From [Streptosporangium] indianense (GTDB lineage Bacteria; Actinomycetota; Actinomycetes; Streptomycetales; Streptomycetaceae), in the NCBI RefSeq assembly GCF_021474405.1, contig NZ_JAKEIO010000042.1, positions 1-54,297 of the forward strand: DNA of 54,297 bases. Reading direction: 5' to 3'. Under the pieces are notes generated by a model. It searched no databases. It was not told the DNA's origin and saw nothing but the letters and a program-made list of their open reading frames with translations. This document shows, piece after piece, positions 1 through 11,456 of the stretch. Both the position numbers and the translations under genes were made by a program. Positions within the stretch are counted from its first letter, which is position 1. Every line of letters begins with the position of its first letter.

Positions 1-1281
1 GCCAACGCCTCCGCACCCCCGCCCCCCTCGGGCTGGACGCAGCTCTTCGTGGACGACTTCAACGGCGCCGCCGGCTCGGGCGTCAACACCTCCGACTGGC
101 GGTACGCGACCGGCAAGGGCTACCCGGGCGGCCCCGCCAACTGGGGCACCGGCGAGATCGAGACGATGACGAACAGCACGGACAACGTCTCACTCGACGG
201 CAACGGCAACCTCCGCATCACGCCCCGGCGGGACGCCGCCGGCAACTGGACCTCCGGCCGGATCGAGACCAACCGCACCGACTTCCAGCCCCCGGCGGGA
301 GGCACACTGCGCGTCGAGTCGCGTATCCAGGTGCCGAACGTCACCGGGGCCGCCGCCAAGGGCTACTGGCCGGCGTTCTGGATGCTGGGCGGCCCCTACC
401 GCGGCAACCACTGGAACTGGCCGGCGGTCGGCGAGCTGGACATCATGGAGAACACCCAGGGCATGAACACGGTGTTCGCCACGATGCACTGCGGCACCTC
501 ACCCGGCGGTCCCTGCAACGAGACCAGCGGCATCGGCGGCTCGACCACCTGTCAAGGCACGTCCTGCCAAGCAGGCTTCCACACCTACCGGATGGAGTGG
601 GACCGCTCCACGAGCGTCGAGGAGATCCGTTTCTACCTCGACGGCGTCAACTACCACACGGTGCGCGCCGACCAGGTCGACGCGACGACCTGGAAGAACG
701 CCACCGACCACGGTTTCTTCGTCATCCTGAACGTCGCGATGGGCGGCGGCTTCCCCGACGCGTTCGGCGGCGGCCCGGACGCAGGGACGCAGCCGGGTCA
801 CGCGATGGTCGTCGACTACGTACAGGTCCTGTCGTCCGGGGGCGGCACCACGCCTCCCCCGACCGGCGGCCGCGACGCCTACGGGACCATCCAGGCCGAG
901 TCCTACGACGGCCAGTCCGGTGTGATCACCGAGACGACGGCCGACTCCGGCGGCGGACAGAACGTCGGCGCGCTCGCCGGCGGGGACTGGCTGCACTTCA
1001 AGGGCGTGAACTTCGGCTCGACCGCGGCGCGGCAGTTCAGCGCCCGGGTCGCCGGCGGAGCGGCGGGCGGCGTCAGCGGGCTGGTCGAGGTGCGGCTGGA
1101 CAGCCGCAGCAACGCGCCCGTCGGCAGCTTCGCGGTGGGCAACACCGGGGGCTGGCAGTCGTGGCGGACCGTCCCGGCGAACATCAGCGCCGTGACGGGC
1201 ACCCACGACGTGTATCTGACCTTCACCAGCGGTCAGCCGGCCGACTTCGTGAACGTCAACTGGTTCACCTTCGGGCACTGA
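1..1281 (+). CDS. Secreted GH16 beta-1,3(4)-glucanase with C-terminal CBM6 (5' end cut)
   Basis: The reading frame is open at the left edge, so the start and most of the signal peptide are missing. The first residues (ANASAPPPP) look like the region around a signal cleavage site. The catalytic domain follows, with the GH16 active-site signature E-L-D-I-M-E encoded at 433-450; in this family the two Glu are nucleophile and acid/base. A Gly/Thr/Pro linker (about 838-870) joins it to a CBM6-type beta-sandwich starting at RDAYGTIQAESYD and ending at the stop. Known GH16 enzymes of this layout cut beta-1,3- or mixed-linked glucans outside the cell. Substrate is inferred from family only. It ends just before a palindromic terminator shared with the convergent AraC gene. 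Confidence 0.93.
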   Translation, partial: ANASAPPPPSGWTQLFVDDFNGAAGSGVNTSDWRYATGKGYPGGPANWGTGEIETMTNSTDNVSLDGNGNLRITPRRDAAGNWTSGRIETNRTDFQPPAGGTLRVESRIQVPNVTGAAAKGYWPAFWMLGGPYRGNHWNWPAVGELDIMENTQGMNTVFATMHCGTSPGGPCNETSGIGGSTTCQGTSCQAGFHTYRMEWDRSTSVEEIRFYLDGVNYHTVRADQVDATTWKNATDHGFFVILNVAMGGGFPDAFGGGPDAGTQPGHAMVVDYVQVLSSGGGTTPPPTGGRDAYGTIQAESYDGQSGVITETTADSGGGQNVGALAGGDWLHFKGVNFGSTAARQFSARVAGGAAGGVSGLVEVRLDSRSNAPVGSFAVGNTGGWQSWRTVPANISAVTGTHDVYLTFTSGQPADFVNVNWFTFGH

Positions 1282-1291
1282 CGGCATGTGA

Positions 1292-1323
1292 GAAGGGGCT
1301 CCACGCATGCGTGGAGCCCCTTC
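1292..1323. terminator. Bidirectional hairpin terminator
   Basis: A perfect 32-base palindrome with the half-site GAAGGGGCTCCACGCA lies between two convergent genes, 10 bases after the GH16 stop and 7 bases before the AraC stop. It can act in both directions. Confidence 0.85.
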
Positions 1324-1330
1324 GCCCTGT

Positions 1331-2212
1331 TCAGCGCAACTCCGCGCGGAAGGCCGCCGGGGTCTGCTCCGTGTGCTGGTGGAAGAACTTGGAGAAGTTC
1401 GCGGCGTCCGGGAAGCCGACCGCCACGCCGATCCGGCCGATGGGCAGTTCGGTGTGGGCGAGGAGCCGTTTGGCCTCCAGGATCACGCGCTTGTCGATGA
1501 AGGACTTGGGGGTCTCACCCGTCGCGGCCCGCACCGCACGCACCAGGGTCCGGCGGGAGTAACCGAGCGCGTCGGCGTAGGCGCTGACACTGTGGTTGGT
1601 GGCGAAGTCCTGCTCCACGGCGTCCCGGAAGAGGGTGAACGTGGAATCGGACTGCTGCCGCGGAGTCCTCGCCGAACTCGCCGCGAGGTGGGCGAGGCGC
1701 AGCAGGAACGCCGTCAGCGTGTGGCGCAGGACGGCGGCGTGCAGGCCCGGCGGGAGCGTGGCCGTGTCCTCGTACTCGCGCCGCAGCTGCGCCAACGCGG
1801 CTTCCAGGGCGGCGAGTTGCGCCGGACCGGGGTGCAGCAGGGGCGGCAGGTCGTAGCGGTAGAGGCCGGTGGCCTCCACGGTCGAACGGGGCAGGAAGCC
1901 GGGTTGCATGGTCAGCACGGTTCCGCGGTACTCGCTGGTGCGCGAGAAGCGGTGGACCTGTCCCGGGCGGATCCACAGCAGGTCCCCGGCGGTGGCCTCG
2001 TGCTCGGTGAAGTCGACCATGTGCCGGACCGGGCCCGCCCCGAAGAGCAGGACGGTGTGGAAGTCGATGCGGTGCACGCGCTCCAGCGGCACGCCGGATG
2101 GCCAGGTGTCGCCCATGGGCGCGATCTGCATGCCGACGCCGCCGACGCTGAGCTCGACCGGGAAGGGGAAGGTATCGATCCCGTCGCCGTCTTGAAGGGT
2201 TCTGTCCGCCAT
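1331..2212 (-). CDS. AraC-family transcriptional regulator with N-terminal cupin
   Basis: A protein of about 293 aa. The N-terminal half is a cupin-like effector domain (VELSVGGVGMQIAPMGD, then a W-I-R-PGQVHRF stretch). The last 100 residues are the paired helix-turn-helix of AraC/XylS proteins, with SVSAYADALGYSRRTLVRAV and IGRIGVAVGFPDAANFSKFF. I chose the ATG at 2212 because GAGG sits 5 bases upstream; a GTG at 2230 would add six residues. It is divergent from the pentose-phosphate operon, so it may control that operon or itself. The ligand is unknown. A perfect 8-1-8 inverted repeat lies in the shared promoter region. Confidence 0.9.
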   Translation of the reverse strand: MADRTLQDGDGIDTFPFPVELSVGGVGMQIAPMGDTWPSGVPLERVHRIDFHTVLLFGAGPVRHMVDFTEHEATAGDLLWIRPGQVHRFSRTSEYRGTVLTMQPGFLPRSTVEATGLYRYDLPPLLHPGPAQLAALEAALAQLRREYEDTATLPPGLHAAVLRHTLTAFLLRLAHLAASSARTPRQQSDSTFTLFRDAVEQDFATNHSVSAYADALGYSRRTLVRAVRAATGETPKSFIDKRVILEAKRLLAHTELPIGRIGVAVGFPDAANFSKFFHQHTEQTPAAFRAELR

Positions 2213-2300
2213 GTCCGCCTCGTACCGCACCGTTCGCGTGTCCTGCTGCCCGTGGGTGTCCCACTTTCACCACAGGCTGGCACACGCCGACCTTCCGCCA

Positions 2301-2317
2301 TAAAAGTCAGACTTTTA
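2301..2317. promoter_or_regulatory. Candidate operator, inverted repeat TAAAAGTC-A-GACTTTTA
   Basis: A perfect 8-1-8 inverted repeat, strikingly AT-rich against its surroundings, lies between the AraC start (2212) and the tkt start (2370). It is the only strong dyad in this divergent intergenic region. The binding protein is not known; the AraC regulator next door is the simplest guess, although AraC proteins more often bind direct repeats. Confidence 0.5.
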
Positions 2318-2369
2318 ATTTTGAACGCGTCAGACCAGCAACTTCGCCCCCATCGAGGACTTCTTGAAG

Positions 2370-4445
2370 ATGAGCACGCAGACAGCGGACCGCTTCGTCT
2401 GGACCGAACTCGACCGGCGTGCCGTCGACACCGCCCGTCTGCTGGCGGCCGACGCCGTCCAGCTGGTGGGCAACGGCCACCCCGGTACCGCGATGAGTCT
2501 GGCGCCGGCCGCCTACACGATCTTTCAGAAGGTGATGAAGCACGATCCCGCCGATCCCGAGTGGGCCGGCCGTGACCGCTTCGTCCTCTCCCCCGGCCAC
2601 ACCTCGCTGACCCTGTACACGCAGCTCCACCTCGCGGGCTACGAGCTGGAACTGGAGGACCTGAAGGCGTTCCGCACCCACGGCTCCAAGACGCCCGGCC
2701 ACCCCGAGTACGGGCACACCGCGGGCGTGGAGACCACCACGGGCCCGCTCGGCCAGGGCGTGGCGAACGCGGTCGGCATGGCGATGGCCGCCCGGTACGA
2801 GCGCGGCCTGTTCGACCCGGACGCCCCCGAGGGAGACTCCCCCTTCGACCACACGATCTGGGCGATCGTCTCCGACGGCGACCTCCAGGAGGGCGTCTCC
2901 GCCGAGGCCTCCTCGCTCGCCGGCCACCAGAGGCTCGGCAACCTGGTCTTCCTCTACGACGACAACCACATCTCCATCGAGGGCGACACCGTCACCGCCT
3001 TCTCCGAGGACGTGCTGAAGCGTTACCAGGCCTACGGCTGGCACGTGCAGCGGATCGAGCCGCGGGAGGACGGCGACGTCGACGTGCACGCGCTGTACGC
3101 GGCGCTGAGGGCGGCTCAGGCCGAGACGGAGCGCCCGTCGATCATCGCGATGCGCACGATCATCGCCTGGCCCGCCCCGAACGCGCGCAACACCGAGGCC
3201 TCCCACGGCTCGGCGCTCGGCGAGGACGAGGTCGCCGCAACCAAGCGCCTCCTAGGCTTCGACCCGCAGGAGAGCTTCGCGGTCGCCGACGAGGTGCTGG
3301 CCCACACCCGCCGGGCTCTGGACCGGGGCGCCGAGGAGCACACCGCCTGGGACAAGCGGATCGCCGCCTGGCGGTCCGAGAACCCGGAGCACGCCGCCAC
3401 GTTCGACCGCGTCAGCAAGGGCGAGCTGCCCGAGGGCTGGCAGGACGCCCTGCCGGTGTTCGAGCCGGGCCGGGCGGTCGCCACCCGCGCCGCCTCCGGC
3501 AAGGTCCTCCAGGCGCTGGGCCCGGTCGTGCCCGAGCTGTGGGGCGGCTCGGCAGACCTCGCCGGCTCGAACAACACCACCATCGACAAAACCAGCTCGT
3601 TCCTCCCGAAGGGCAACCCGCTGCCCGAGGCCGACCCCTACGGCCGCACCGTGCACTTCGGCATCCGTGAGTTCTCCATGGCCGCGGAGATGAACGGCGT
3701 CGCCCTGCACGGCAACACCCGGATCTACGGGGGCACCTTCCTGGTCTTCTCCGACTACATGCGCAACGCCGTGCGGATGTCGGCCCTGATGCAGCTGCCC
3801 GTGACGTACGTGTGGACGCACGACTCGATCGGCCTGGGCGAGGACGGCCCGACCCACCAGCCGGTGGAGCATCTGGCGGCGCTGCGGGCCATCCCCGGCC
3901 TGAACGTCGTACGCCCGGCCGACGCCAACGAGACCGCGGTCGTCTGGGCCGAGATCCTCAAACGGCACAGCACCGCCCCGGCCCCGCACGGCCTCGCGCT
4001 CACCCGCCAGGGCGTGCCCGCCTACGAGCCGGACCCCGACGCGGCGCGCGGCGGTTACGTCCGGTTCGAGGCGGAGGGCGGCACGCCCCAGGTGATCCTG
4101 ATCGCCACTGGCTCCGAAGTGCACGTCGCCGCCGGGGCGCGCGAGATCCTCCAGGCCGCCGGCGTGCCCACCCGCGTCGTGTCGATGCCGTCCGTGGAGT
4201 GGTTCGAGGAACAGCCCCGCTCCTACCGCGAGAGTGTCCTGTCGCCGTCCGTGACGGCCCGGGTCGCCGTCGAGGCCGGAATCGGCCTGACCTGGCACCG
4301 GTTCGTCGGAGACGCGGGACGCATCGTCTCCCTGGAGCACTTCGGCGCCTCCGCCGACGCGAAGACCCTGTTCGCCGAGTACGGCTTCACCCCCGAGAAC
4401 GTCGTCGCCGCCGCGCGGGAATCCCTCACCGCCGCCCGCGGCTGA
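2370..4445 (+). CDS. tkt: Transketolase
   Basis: 691 aa, normal length. It moves two-carbon ketol units between sugar phosphates in the non-oxidative pentose phosphate pathway, using thiamine diphosphate. Visible landmarks are the N-terminal NGHPG, the TPP-binding [10 protein letters not shown] followed by [10 protein letters not shown], and the central [14 protein letters not shown] with the catalytic Glu. The ATG at 2370 has GAGGA about 10 bases upstream; an in-frame TTG at 2364 is less likely. It is the first gene of a six-gene operon, followed 19 bases later by tal. Streptomyces often keep two pentose-phosphate clusters, so this may be one of two transketolases. Confidence 0.97.
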   Translation: MSTQTADRFVWTELDRRAVDTARLLAADAVQLVGNGHPGTAMSLAPAAYTIFQKVMKHDPADPEWAGRDRFVLSPGHTSLTLYTQLHLAGYELELEDLKAFRTHGSKTPGHPEYGHTAGVETTTGPLGQGVANAVGMAMAARYERGLFDPDAPEGDSPFDHTIWAIVSDGDLQEGVSAEASSLAGHQRLGNLVFLYDDNHISIEGDTVTAFSEDVLKRYQAYGWHVQRIEPREDGDVDVHALYAALRAAQAETERPSIIAMRTIIAWPAPNARNTEASHGSALGEDEVAATKRLLGFDPQESFAVADEVLAHTRRALDRGAEEHTAWDKRIAAWRSENPEHAATFDRVSKGELPEGWQDALPVFEPGRAVATRAASGKVLQALGPVVPELWGGSADLAGSNNTTIDKTSSFLPKGNPLPEADPYGRTVHFGIREFSMAAEMNGVALHGNTRIYGGTFLVFSDYMRNAVRMSALMQLPVTYVWTHDSIGLGEDGPTHQPVEHLAALRAIPGLNVVRPADANETAVVWAEILKRHSTAPAPHGLALTRQGVPAYEPDPDAARGGYVRFEAEGGTPQVILIATGSEVHVAAGAREILQAAGVPTRVVSMPSVEWFEEQPRSYRESVLSPSVTARVAVEAGIGLTWHRFVGDAGRIVSLEHFGASADAKTLFAEYGFTPENVVAAARESLTAARG

Positions 4446-4464
4446 TTCGACCGCCCGAAAGAAG

Positions 4465-5610
4465 ATGATCACTGTGACCGAAGCGACCGCGCACGCGGGA
4501 GCACTCAAACGCCTGTCCGGCCAGGGCGTGTCGATCTGGCTCGACGACCTGTCGCGCCGGCGCATCGAGTCCGGCAACCTGGCCGAGCTCGTCGCCACGA
4601 GGAACGTCGTCGGCGTCACCACCAACCCGTCCATCTTCCAGGCCGCCATCGGCTCCGGCGCTGGCTACGAGGAACAGCTCACCGACCTGGCGGTGCGCGG
4701 GGTGACCGCGGACGAGGCCGTACGGATGATGACGACCGCCGACGTCCGGGCCGCCGCCGACGTGCTGCGCCCGGTGTACGAGGCCACCGGCGGCCGGGAC
4801 GGCCGGGTGTCCGTCGAGGTCGACCCGCGGCTGGCCCATGACACGCGGGCCACCGTGGCCGAGGCCCGGCAGCTGGCCTGGCTGGTGGACCGCCCCAACG
4901 TGATGATCAAGATTCCGGCGACGCGGGCGGGCCTGCCGGCGATCATGGAAGTGATCGGGGCGGGTATCAGTGTCAATGTGACGCTGATCTTCTCGCTGGT
5001 GCGGTACCGCGAGGTGATGGACGCCTATCTCGCCGGCCTGGAGAAGGCGCAGGCGGCCGGCCTCGACCTGGCCTCGATTCACTCGGTCGCGTCGTTCTTC
5101 GTCTCCCGGGTGGACGCCGAGATCGACAAGCGGCTGACGCTGCTGGGCACGCCTCGGGCCCTCGCCCTGAAGGGCCGGGCCGCCCTGGCCAACGCCCGAC
5201 TGGCCTACGAGGCGTACGAGCAGGTCTTCGCCGGACCGCGCTGGCAGGCGCTGGGCGGGGCCCGCGCGAACCGGCAGCGCCCCCTTTGGGCCTCCACCGG
5301 TGTGAAGGACCCGGCCTACAAGGACACCCTGTACGTGGAGGAGCTGGTCGCCCCCGGCACGGTGAACACCCTGCCGGAGGCCACGCTGAACGCCGTCGCC
5401 GACCACGGTGACGTCGTGGGCGACACCGTCACCGGCGGTTACGCCCAGGCACGCGCGGACCTGGCGGCCGTCGAACGGCTCGGCATTGCATACGACGAGG
5501 TGGTGCGGCAACTGGAGGACGAGGGCGTGGCCATGTTCGAGGTGGCCTGGCAGGAGCTGCTGGACGCGGTCACCAAGTCCTTGAACAGCAAGGGAGTTGA
5601 CGCGGAATGA
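4465..5610 (+). CDS. tal: Transaldolase
   Basis: 381 aa, the longer actinobacterial transaldolase type. It transfers dihydroxyacetone units between sedoheptulose-7-P and glyceraldehyde-3-P through a Schiff base. The signature [12 protein letters not shown] is near residue 50, and the Schiff-base lysine lies in [15 protein letters not shown] at 4465 is preceded by a GAAAGAAG run; a GTG at 4474 is a possible alternative. The stop overlaps the zwf start (ATGA), indicating translational coupling. Confidence 0.96.
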   Translation: MITVTEATAHAGALKRLSGQGVSIWLDDLSRRRIESGNLAELVATRNVVGVTTNPSIFQAAIGSGAGYEEQLTDLAVRGVTADEAVRMMTTADVRAAADVLRPVYEATGGRDGRVSVEVDPRLAHDTRATVAEARQLAWLVDRPNVMIKIPATRAGLPAIMEVIGAGISVNVTLIFSLVRYREVMDAYLAGLEKAQAAGLDLASIHSVASFFVSRVDAEIDKRLTLLGTPRALALKGRAALANARLAYEAYEQVFAGPRWQALGGARANRQRPLWASTGVKDPAYKDTLYVEELVAPGTVNTLPEATLNAVADHGDVVGDTVTGGYAQARADLAAVERLGIAYDEVVRQLEDEGVAMFEVAWQELLDAVTKSLNSKGVDAE

Positions 5611-7280
5611 GCGAGGGCATCGAGGGCATCCCCCAGACGGCCGAACAGGAGACGAAGGGGACCAAGGAGGAGAAGGAGGCCCTGGCCGCGCAGGAGGCGG
5701 CCGGGGTGGAGCAGACCGGGGTGAGCGGTCACGCCCCCCGTACGGAGCACATCGACACCTACTTCGAGAACCCCCTGCGCGATCCGCGCGACCGCCGTCT
5801 GCCCAGGATCGCGGGGCCCTCCGGGCTCGTCATCTTCGGCGTCACCGGCGACCTGTCCCGCAAGAAGCTGATGCCGGCCGTGTACGACCTGGCCAACCGC
5901 GGTCTGCTACCGCCTGGCTTCTCCCTGGTGGGTTTCGCCCGCCGGGACTGGGAGGACCAGGACTTCGCGCAGGTCGTGCACGACGCGGTCCGCGAGCACG
6001 CCCGGACCCCGTTCCGGGAGGAGGTCTGGCAGCAGCTCGCCGAGGGCATGCGCTTCATCCCGGGCGACTTCGACGACGACACGGCGTTCAAGCAGCTGCG
6101 CTCCGCCGTGGAGGAGCTCGACGCCTCCCGGGGCACCAGCGGCAACTACGCCTTCTACCTGTCGGTGCCGCCGAAGTTCTTCCCGAAGGTCGTCCAGCAG
6201 CTGAAGAAGCACAAGCTGGCGACCGCCCCCGAGGGTTCCTGGCGCCGGGCGGTCATCGAGAAGCCGTTCGGCCACGACCTGAAGTCGGCCGAGGAGCTCA
6301 ACCGCATCGTGCACGAGGTGTTCGATCCGGAGCAGGTCTTCCGTATCGACCACTACCTGGGCAAGGAGACCGTCCAGAACCTCCTGGCCCTGCGTTTCGC
6401 CAACCAGATGTTCGAGCCGGTCTGGAACCGGTCGTACGTCGACCATGTGCAGATCACCATGGCCGAGGACATCGGCATCGGCGGCCGGGCCGGCTACTAC
6501 GACGGCATCGGCGCCGCCCGCGACGTCATCCAGAACCACCTGCTGCAGCTGATGGCGCTCACCGCGATGGAGGAACCGGCCGCCTTCGACGCCGCCTCGC
6601 TGCTCACGGAGAAGCTGAAGGTCCTCAAGGCGGTGCGGCTGCCCCAGGAACTGGGGCAGGGCACCGTGCGCGGCCAGTACGCGGCGGGCTGGCAGGGCGG
6701 CACGAAGGTGCGCGGCTATCTGGAGGAGGACGGCATCGACCCGTCCTCCACGACCGACACCTACGCCGCGGTCCGGCTCCAAGTGGACAACCGCCGCTGG
6801 GCGGGCGTCCCGTTCTACCTGCGCACCGGCAAGCGGCTCGGCCGCCGGGTGACGGAGATCGCGGTGGTCTTCCAGCGGGCCCCGCACTCCCCCTTCGACT
6901 CCACCGCGACCGAGGAGCTGGGCTCCAACGCGATCGTCATCCGCGTCCAGCCGGACGAGGGCATGACGGTCCGCTTCGGTTCCAAGGTGCCGGGTACGTC
7001 GATGGAGATCCGGGACGTCACCATGGACTTCGCCTACGGCGAGTCGTTCACCGAATCGAGCCCGGAGGCGTACGAACGGCTGATCCTCGACGTCCTCCTG
7101 GGCGACGCCAACCTGTTCCCCCGTCACCAGGAAGTGGAAGAGTCCTGGAAGATCCTCGACCCGATCGAGCAGTACTGGGCCACGCACGGCCGGCCCGCGC
7201 AGTACGCCTCGGGCAGCTGGGGACCCGAGGAAGCCGACGAGATGCTCGCACGAGACGGACGGAGCTGGCGCAGGCCATGA
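5607..7280 (+). CDS. zwf: Glucose-6-phosphate 1-dehydrogenase
   Basis: 557 aa. It oxidises glucose-6-phosphate to 6-phosphogluconolactone with NADP+, the entry step of the oxidative branch. The nucleotide-binding motif [19 protein letters not shown] is near residue 75 and the substrate site [19 protein letters not shown] near residue 250. The first 60 or so residues are an acidic, Lys/Glu-rich extension ([15 protein letters not shown]) before the conserved domain, which makes the protein longer than typical. The start overlaps the tal stop and the stop overlaps the opcA start, both as ATGA. OpcA, encoded next, is the known assembly or activation partner in actinobacteria and cyanobacteria. 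Confidence 0.97.
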   Translation: MSEGIEGIPQTAEQETKGTKEEKEALAAQEAAGVEQTGVSGHAPRTEHIDTYFENPLRDPRDRRLPRIAGPSGLVIFGVTGDLSRKKLMPAVYDLANRGLLPPGFSLVGFARRDWEDQDFAQVVHDAVREHARTPFREEVWQQLAEGMRFIPGDFDDDTAFKQLRSAVEELDASRGTSGNYAFYLSVPPKFFPKVVQQLKKHKLATAPEGSWRRAVIEKPFGHDLKSAEELNRIVHEVFDPEQVFRIDHYLGKETVQNLLALRFANQMFEPVWNRSYVDHVQITMAEDIGIGGRAGYYDGIGAARDVIQNHLLQLMALTAMEEPAAFDAASLLTEKLKVLKAVRLPQELGQGTVRGQYAAGWQGGTKVRGYLEEDGIDPSSTTDTYAAVRLQVDNRRWAGVPFYLRTGKRLGRRVTEIAVVFQRAPHSPFDSTATEELGSNAIVIRVQPDEGMTVRFGSKVPGTSMEIRDVTMDFAYGESFTESSPEAYERLILDVLLGDANLFPRHQEVEESWKILDPIEQYWATHGRPAQYASGSWGPEEADEMLARDGRSWRRP

Positions 7281-8212
7281 AGATCGACCTGACCGACACC
7301 ACGGCAAGCAAGATCAACAAGGCGCTGGTGCAGGGTCGCCGCGCCATCGGCACACCCGCCGTGGGCATGGTCCTGACGATGGTGATCGTCACGGACGAGG
7401 AGAACGCCTACGACGCGATCAAGGCGGCCGAGGAGGCCTCGCACGAGCACCCCTCGCGCACCCTGGTCGTCATCAAGCGGCACGCCCGCACCCCGCGCGA
7501 CCGCCAGTCCTCGCGGCTGGACGCCGAGGTCCGGGTGGGCGCCGACGCGGGTACCGGCGAGACGGTGATCCTGCGGACCTACGGCGAGGTGTCCGAGCAC
7601 GCCGACTCGGTGGTGCTGCCGCTGCTGCTGCCCGACGCCCCGGTGGTGGTGTGGTGGCCGGTGGACGCCCCCGAGGTCCCCTCCAAGGATCCGCTCGGGG
7701 CGCTGGCCCAGCGGCGGATCACCGACCTGTACGCCGTCGAGAACCCGCTGGAGACGCTGCAGACGCGGGTCCGCTCCTACGCCCCCGGTGACACCGACCT
7801 CGCCTGGACCCGGCTCACACCCTGGCGTTCGATGCTGGCGGCCGCGCTGGACCAGGCCCGGGCGCGGGTCGTCTCGGCGGCGGTGGAGGCCGAGGCCGAG
7901 AACCCGGCCGCGGAGCTGCTGGCCCGCTGGCTCGAGGCGCGGCTGCACGTCCGGGTGGACCGTGTCGTGACGGCCGGGCCGGTCGTGACGGCCGTGCGCC
8001 TGGGCACCGCGAACGGGGAGATCGTCATCGACCGGCCCGAGGGGCCGCTGGCCACGCTGACCCTGCCGGGCCAGCCGCCGCGCACCCTCGCGCTGAAGGT
8101 CCGTGCGACCTCCGAACTGATCGCCGAGGAGCTGCGGCGCCTCGACGCGGACGAGATGTACGCCATCGCCCTGAACGGCGAGGCGACCGAGGAGACCCCT
8201 GCCCATGTCTGA
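7277..8212 (+). CDS. opcA: Glucose-6-phosphate dehydrogenase assembly protein OpcA
   Basis: 311 aa, normal length for actinobacterial OpcA. It has the typical start [17 protein letters not shown], the segment [11 protein letters not shown] and the central [14 protein letters not shown]. OpcA helps assemble or allosterically activate Zwf. Position directly after zwf with an ATGA overlap, and before pgi with an 8-base overlap, fits co-translation. No catalytic role is expected. Confidence 0.95.
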   Translation: MKIDLTDTTASKINKALVQGRRAIGTPAVGMVLTMVIVTDEENAYDAIKAAEEASHEHPSRTLVVIKRHARTPRDRQSSRLDAEVRVGADAGTGETVILRTYGEVSEHADSVVLPLLLPDAPVVVWWPVDAPEVPSKDPLGALAQRRITDLYAVENPLETLQTRVRSYAPGDTDLAWTRLTPWRSMLAAALDQARARVVSAAVEAEAENPAAELLARWLEARLHVRVDRVVTAGPVVTAVRLGTANGEIVIDRPEGPLATLTLPGQPPRTLALKVRATSELIAEELRRLDADEMYAIALNGEATEETPAHV

Positions 8213-9905
8213 CTCCCCCTCCCCCTCCCCCGCGCTCACCCGGCGCCCCGAGTGGACCGCCCTGGAGGACCACCGCGCGGACGCCATGTCGCAGCCGGAC
8301 CTGCGTGAGCTGTTCGCCGCGGACCCGGGACGCGCCGAGCGCTACGTCGTGCACGTGGGCGACCTGCGCATCGACTACTCCAAGCACCTGGTCACCGACG
8401 AGACGCTGGCCCTGCTCCAGGAGCTGGCCGCGGCGACCGGCGTGTTCGAGCTGCGCGACGCCATGTTCGCCGGCGAGAAGATCAACGTCACCGAGAACCG
8501 GGCCGTGCTGCACACCGCCCTGCGCGCGCCGCGGGACGCCGTCGTCGAGGTCGACGGGCAGAACGTCGTCCCGGCCGTGCACGCGGTGCTCGACAAGATG
8601 GCCGCCTTCGCCGACCGGGTGCGCTCCGGGGAGTGGACCGGCCACACCGGCAGGCGCATCCGCAACGTCGTCAACATCGGCATCGGCGGCTCGGACCTCG
8701 GCCCCGCGATGGCCTACGAAGCACTGCGCCCGTTCAGCAACCGGGATCTGACGTTCCGCTTCGTGTCGAACGTGGACGGTTCGGACCTGCACGAGGCCAC
8801 CCGCGACCTGGACCCGGCGGAGACGCTGTTCATCGTCGCGTCCAAGACCTTCACCACCATCGAGACGATCACCAACGCGACCTCGGCCCGCTCCTGGCTG
8901 CTCAAGGGCCTCGGGGGCGGGGGCACCACCCGCTCGAGCGAAGCCGGGAGTGGGGGAGAGAAGGCGGTGGCGAAGCACTTCGTCGCGCTGTCGACCAACG
9001 CGGAGAAGGTCGCCGAGTTCGGCATCGACGTCGACAACATGTTCGAGTTCTGGGACTGGGTCGGCGGCCGCTACTCCTACGACTCCGCGATCGGCCTGTC
9101 CCTGATGATCGCGATCGGCCCGGACCGCTTCCGGGAGATGCTCGACGGCTTCCGCATCGTCGACGAGCACTTCCGCAACGCCCCCGCCGAGTCCAACGCC
9201 CCGCTACTGCTGGGCCTGCTGGGCATCTGGTACGGCAACTTCCACGACGCCCAGTCGCACGCCGTCCTGCCCTACAGCCACTACCTGTCGAAGTTCACCG
9301 CCTACCTCCAGCAGCTCGACATGGAGTCCAACGGCAAGTCGGTGGACCGCGAGGGCGACCCGGTGGAGTGGCAGACGGGCCCGGTGGTGTGGGGCACACC
9401 CGGCACCAACGGGCAGCACGCCTACTACCAGTTGATCCACCAGGGCACCAAGCTCATCCCCGCCGACCTGATCGGCTTCGCCCGGCCCGTCGCGGAGCTG
9501 AGCGACGAACTGAAGGCGCAGCACGACCTGCTGATGGCCAACCTGTTCGCGCAGGGGCAGGCGCTCGCCTTCGGAAAGACCGCCGAGGAGGTGCGGGCCG
9601 AGGGCGTGCCCGAGGAGCAGGTGCCGCACCGCACCTTCCGGGGCAACCACCCCACCACGACGATCCTGGCCACCGAACTGACCCCGTCGGTCCTCGGCCA
9701 GCTGATCGCCCTCTACGAGCACAAGGTGTTCGTACAGGGCGCCGTCTGGAACATCGACTCCTTCGACCAGTGGGGCGTCGAACTCGGCAAGGTGCTCGCC
9801 AAGCGCGTCGAGCCCGCCCTGACCGAGGGCGCGGACGTCCCCGGTCTCGACCCGTCCACGGCCGCGCTGGTGGCCGCCTACCGCAAACTTCGGGAAGTGA
9901 ACTGA
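8205..9905 (+). CDS. pgi: Glucose-6-phosphate isomerase
   Basis: 566 aa. It interconverts glucose-6-P and fructose-6-P, returning carbon from the pentose phosphate pathway. PGI landmarks are [21 protein letters not shown], the catalytic-region [19 protein letters not shown] and the C-terminal [10 protein letters not shown]. Odd: after [11 protein letters not shown] there is a low-complexity insert of about 13 residues ([13 protein letters not shown]) before the conserved [13 protein letters not shown]. Its DNA looks like a dispersed Streptomyces palindromic repeat inserted in frame. The insert lies in a surface-type region between conserved blocks, so the enzyme is probably active. Confidence 0.95.
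   Translation: MSDSPSPSPALTRRPEWTALEDHRADAMSQPDLRELFAADPGRAERYVVHVGDLRIDYSKHLVTDETLALLQELAAATGVFELRDAMFAGEKINVTENRAVLHTALRAPRDAVVEVDGQNVVPAVHAVLDKMAAFADRVRSGEWTGHTGRRIRNVVNIGIGGSDLGPAMAYEALRPFSNRDLTFRFVSNVDGSDLHEATRDLDPAETLFIVASKTFTTIETITNATSARSWLLKGLGGGGTTRSSEAGSGGEKAVAKHFVALSTNAEKVAEFGIDVDNMFEFWDWVGGRYSYDSAIGLSLMIAIGPDRFREMLDGFRIVDEHFRNAPAESNAPLLLGLLGIWYGNFHDAQSHAVLPYSHYLSKFTAYLQQLDMESNGKSVDREGDPVEWQTGPVVWGTPGTNGQHAYYQLIHQGTKLIPADLIGFARPVAELSDELKAQHDLLMANLFAQGQALAFGKTAEEVRAEGVPEEQVPHRTFRGNHPTTTILATELTPSVLGQLIALYEHKVFVQGAVWNIDSFDQWGVELGKVLAKRVEPALTEGADVPGLDPSTAALVAAYRKLREVN
8915..8957. repeat. Dispersed palindromic repeat inserted in frame in pgi
   Basis: The core GCTCGAGCGAAGCCGGGAG is flanked by GGGGGCACCACC and TGGGGGAG, and the ends can pair (CCAC with GTGG, CCG with CGG) to form a hairpin. 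From memory, this core (GCTCGAGCGAAGCC...AGTGGGGGA) is a common small repeat in Streptomyces genomes, usually between genes. Here it adds about 13 codons to pgi without breaking the frame. I saw no second copy in this window. Confidence 0.6.
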
Positions 9906-9906
9906 C

Positions 9907-10791
<885 letters not shown>

Positions 10792-10794
10792 CAC

Positions 10795-11382
10795 GTGGGT
10801 GATCTGCTGCTGGTCCGCCACGGCGAGACGGAGTGGAGCCGGAGCGGACAGCACACCAGCTTCACCGACCTGCCCCTCACCCGGCGTGGTGAGGAGCAGG
10901 CCACGTCGCTCGGCCCGCTCCTCGCGGACCGCTCCTTCTCCCTGGTTCTCACCAGCCCGCTCGGCCGCGCGGTGCACACCGCCGAACTCGCGGGTCTGAC
11001 GGGGACCGTGCGGGACGCGGACCTGCACGAGTGGTACTACGGCGCCTACGAGGGCGTCACCACCGAGGAGATCCACCGCACCCGTCCCGACTGGGACCTG
11101 TGGACCGACGGGGGCCCGCCCGGCCGCGACGGCGAGCCGGGCGAGTCGCCCGAGGAGGTCGGCGAGCGGGCCGACCGGGTGCTGGCCCGGGCGGCGCGTG
11201 CGCTGCCCGGGGGCGACGTGCTGCTGGTGGCGCACGGCCACTTCCTGCGCGTGCTGACGGCCCGCCGTCTGGGTCTGTCCCCGGCGGAGGGACGGCTGTT
11301 CCGGCTGGAGACCGGGACGGTCTGCCGGCTGTCGACCGAGCACGGCCGGCCCGTGATCGCGGAGTGGAACACCCGGGCCTAA
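10795..11382 (+). CDS. Histidine phosphatase family protein (phosphoglycerate-mutase-like)
   Basis: 195 aa. The phosphohistidine motif LLLVRHGETEWS is at the N-terminus and the second His lies in VLLVAHGHFLRVL. TSFTDLPLTRRGEEQA is typical of the branch containing small sugar-phosphate or alpha-ribazole-like phosphatases. The GTG start lies 3 bases after the gnd stop, so it is the last gene of the pentose-phosphate operon. A role on a sugar phosphate is likely, but the substrate is unknown. A strong hairpin follows. Confidence 0.88.
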   Translation: MGDLLLVRHGETEWSRSGQHTSFTDLPLTRRGEEQATSLGPLLADRSFSLVLTSPLGRAVHTAELAGLTGTVRDADLHEWYYGAYEGVTTEEIHRTRPDWDLWTDGGPPGRDGEPGESPEEVGERADRVLARAARALPGGDVLLVAHGHFLRVLTARRLGLSPAEGRLFRLETGTVCRLSTEHGRPVIAEWNTRA

Positions 11383-11387
11383 CGAGC

Positions 11388-11422
11388 CCCGGCCGGAGGC
11401 GAGTTGACAGCCTCCGGCCGGG
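11388..11422 (+). terminator. Hairpin terminator of the pentose-phosphate operon
   Basis: A perfect 13-bp stem (CCCGGCCGGAGGC / GCCTCCGGCCGGG) with a 9-base loop starts 5 bases after the stop of the last operon gene. It separates the operon from the membrane protein that follows. Confidence 0.85.
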
Positions 11423-11456
11423 CACGTCAGAGTCCCCGCTGATGGAGATCGACACC

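Noticed and set aside
3252..4649. Long antisense open frame opposite transketolase (465 codons)
   Set aside because: It is a GC-bias shadow: the forward frame encodes full transketolase motifs, and the antisense product is Gly/Arg/Val/His-rich without any recognisable domain.
8881..8966. Insertion sequence or sequencing error in pgi
   Set aside because: The insert is short, keeps the frame and has the structure of a known type of small dispersed repeat; no transposase or terminal inverted repeats are present.
11031..11456. Upstream extension of the membrane beta-helix protein
   Set aside because: The frame is open but overlaps the histidine phosphatase in another frame, crosses the terminator hairpin and has no start with a ribosome site.
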